DNA of 5,911 nucleotides from Spirochaetota bacterium (GTDB lineage Bacteria; Spirochaetota; UBA4802; UB4802): positions 1 through 5,911 of the forward strand of contig JAGYNX010000132.1 of NCBI GenBank assembly GCA_018399855.1, in the 5' to 3' direction. This document shows, piece by piece, positions 4,532-5,911 of the stretch. Every line of letters begins with the position of its first letter. Position 1 is the first letter of the stretch. The notes beneath the pieces are model-generated. The model had not been told where the DNA came from and ran no database searches. It saw only the letters and a list, made by a program, of their open reading frames with translations. Made by a program: the position numbers and the translations under genes.

Positions 4532-5911
4532 ATGCATCGATACCTATTTACTCCAATAACAATAAATGGCGTTGAAATCAAGAACAGGATTGCTTACCCC
4601 GCCATGGGACTTTTGTATTCGTATGACAAAAAACTGAATGACAGGTACTTGAATTATTTCTGTGAAAAGGCAAAGGGTGGGGCGGGTATTGTGACGGTGG
4701 GGCCTGTAGCCGTTGATAAACTTGGAGGATCTGGTTTTGCCCTCTCGCTGGATAACGACGAGGCGATCCCTTCCTTCAGGGAATTAACAGGCATTATAAA
4801 AAAAGAGGGTGCAAGGGCATGGATACAGCTTTTTCACGCGGGTGCGTATTCCTATTCACAGCTGGTATATGGTGAAAAGCCTCTTGCCCCTTCTGCGGTA
4901 TATTCACCGTATTCAAAGGAAACCCCCCGCGAGATGACCATAGAGGATATTCATGTGACACAGGAAAACTTTACCAGGGCTGCCGTACGGGCTCGTGAGG
5001 CAGGATTTGACGGGGTGGAGATTATCGCTTCGGCGGGATACCTGATCACCCAGTTCTTATCCCCATTACGGAACATGCGTACCGATCAATATGGTGGATC
5101 ATTTGAAAATCGTACACGTTTTGCCCGCGAAGCTATCGAACAAACAAGGGTGGCACTTGGTGATGATTATCCTCTCACCATACGGATGGCGGGGAATGAT
5201 TTTGTCGAGGGAAGCAATACGGATATTGAAACTCCGAAATTCGCGAAGTTATACCAGCAGGCGGGAGTTGACATGATCAACGTGACCGGTGGTTGGCACG
5301 AATCACGTGTGCCCCAGCTTCCCATGGAGGTACCACGGGGTGCATACGGGTATCTTGCGTTGAATATTAAAAAGGCAGTATCGGTACCGGTGATGGCATC
5401 AAACAGGATCTCAACCCCGCAGGAAGCAGAGCAGATCCTGGTCGACGGTATGGCTGACATGGTAAACCTGGCAAGGGTATTGCTGGCCGACCCATACTGG
5501 CCCCAAAAGGCGAAAGAGGGGCGTGACCGGGAAATACGTCCCTGCATGGCCTGTAACCAGGGGTGTACGGATACCATTTTCAGCGGTCAGCCGGTCACCT
5601 GCGTGGTTAATCCCCGGGCAGGATACGAGGGAGAGCGTGTAGTGAGGAAGGCTGACACGGTAAAAAATGTTATGGTTATCGGTGCCGGACCAGCTGGAAT
5701 GGAAGCCGCTGTTACTGCCGCGCAGATGGGGCACAGGGTCTCATTGTATGAAAAAAGCAGTGATATCGGGGGCCAGTTATGGATGGCGGGAGCACCCCCC
5801 CACAAGCAGGAGATATGGGAACTCATTCGTTATTACCGGGCGATGATAGAAAAGTACAGTATTGATCTTCATCTTGATACAACCATGACCGGGGATATGA
5901 TCAAAAAGATC
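4532..5911 (+). CDS. fadH: FadH-like 2,4-dienoyl-CoA reductase / OYE-family FeS flavoenzyme (3' end outside window)
   Basis: The first 460 codons are open to the window edge; family members have roughly 640-680 residues, so about 200 are missing. Domain order is as follows. An N-terminal Old Yellow Enzyme-type FMN barrel spans about 1-330, with 'NRIAYPAMG' (18-26), 'GYLITQFLSPLRN' (169-181), 'YGGSFENR' (187-194), Arg218 and 'GWHESRVP' (254-261). A 4Fe-4S motif C-x2-C-x3-C-x11-C follows at Cys338, 341, 345 and 357. A dinucleotide-binding 'VIGAGPAG' (382-389) then begins the FAD/NAD(P)H part. Tyr170 and His256 line up with the catalytic Tyr166 and His252 of E. coli FadH, and 'CNQxC' and 'VPRGA' are also FadH-like, so reduction of 2,4-dienoyl-CoA esters during breakdown of unsaturated fatty acids is the best guess. 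Enoate reductase, BaiCD-type steroid reductase or another enone reductase cannot be excluded; the symbol marks likeness, not proven function. One oddity is 'HAGAYS' (102-107) where FadH has H-x-G-R-Y. ATG 4532 follows GAGGGG (4519-4524) by seven bases. Confidence 0.85.
   Translation, partial: MHRYLFTPITINGVEIKNRIAYPAMGLLYSYDKKLNDRYLNYFCEKAKGGAGIVTVGPVAVDKLGGSGFALSLDNDEAIPSFRELTGIIKKEGARAWIQLFHAGAYSYSQLVYGEKPLAPSAVYSPYSKETPREMTIEDIHVTQENFTRAAVRAREAGFDGVEIIASAGYLITQFLSPLRNMRTDQYGGSFENRTRFAREAIEQTRVALGDDYPLTIRMAGNDFVEGSNTDIETPKFAKLYQQAGVDMINVTGGWHESRVPQLPMEVPRGAYGYLALNIKKAVSVPVMASNRISTPQEAEQILVDGMADMVNLARVLLADPYWPQKAKEGRDREIRPCMACNQGCTDTIFSGQPVTCVVNPRAGYEGERVVRKADTVKNVMVIGAGPAGMEAAVTAAQMGHRVSLYEKSSDIGGQLWMAGAPPHKQEIWELIRYYRAMIEKYSIDLHLDTTMTGDMIKKI

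Noticed and set aside
5167..5826. Several minus-strand ORFs opposite the FadH-like gene
   Set aside because: All are antisense to a frame with catalytic, FeS and nucleotide-binding motifs and show no motifs of their own.

Overview
The window is one strand of closely spaced bacterial genes, all reading rightward. Most of them encode flavin-dependent oxidoreductases. It opens with the 3' end of a TldD/PmbA-family gene (1-420). Three paralogous genes of the nitronate monooxygenase / FabK-type enoyl reductase family (COG2070) follow at 520-1557, 2138-3121 and 3232-4269. It closes with the first 460 codons of a FadH-like 2,4-dienoyl-CoA reductase / Old Yellow Enzyme-family iron-sulfur flavoprotein that runs off the right edge (4532 onward).

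Transcription layout inferred from the sequence: the first COG2070 gene ends in a strong intrinsic terminator (1593-1620). An AT-rich 580-bp gap then holds a 35-codon ORF with a near-perfect ribosome binding site (1788-1895) and a sigma70-like promoter overlapped by a 15-bp palindrome (2047-2061). That promoter would drive the second and third COG2070 genes as a two-gene unit, which ends at a second strong terminator (4291-4327). The FadH-like gene has its own, better promoter (TTGAAA, 17 bp, TATATT). A perfect 21-bp palindrome begins on the last base of its -10 element and has the same 15-bp core as the one at 2047-2061. The simplest reading is that one dimeric repressor, not encoded in this window, controls both the two-gene unit and the FadH-like gene.

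The shared operator and the enzyme families suggest a small regulon for reducing or isomerising unsaturated acyl (or other enone-type) substrates. The FadH-like protein carries FMN-barrel, 4Fe-4S and dinucleotide-binding signatures. It also keeps the Tyr and His positions that are catalytic in E. coli FadH. The three COG2070 proteins keep the family active-site His. Calling them nitronate monooxygenases is a family label, and enoyl reductase or another flavin-dependent reduction is equally possible.

The organism cannot be named from this window. Sigma70-type promoters, GA-rich ribosome binding sites, frequent ATA and AGG/AGA codons next to GC-richer codons, and an oxygen-sensitive FeS flavoenzyme fit an anaerobic or facultative bacterium of moderate GC. 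No RNA genes, mobile elements or CRISPR arrays were seen.
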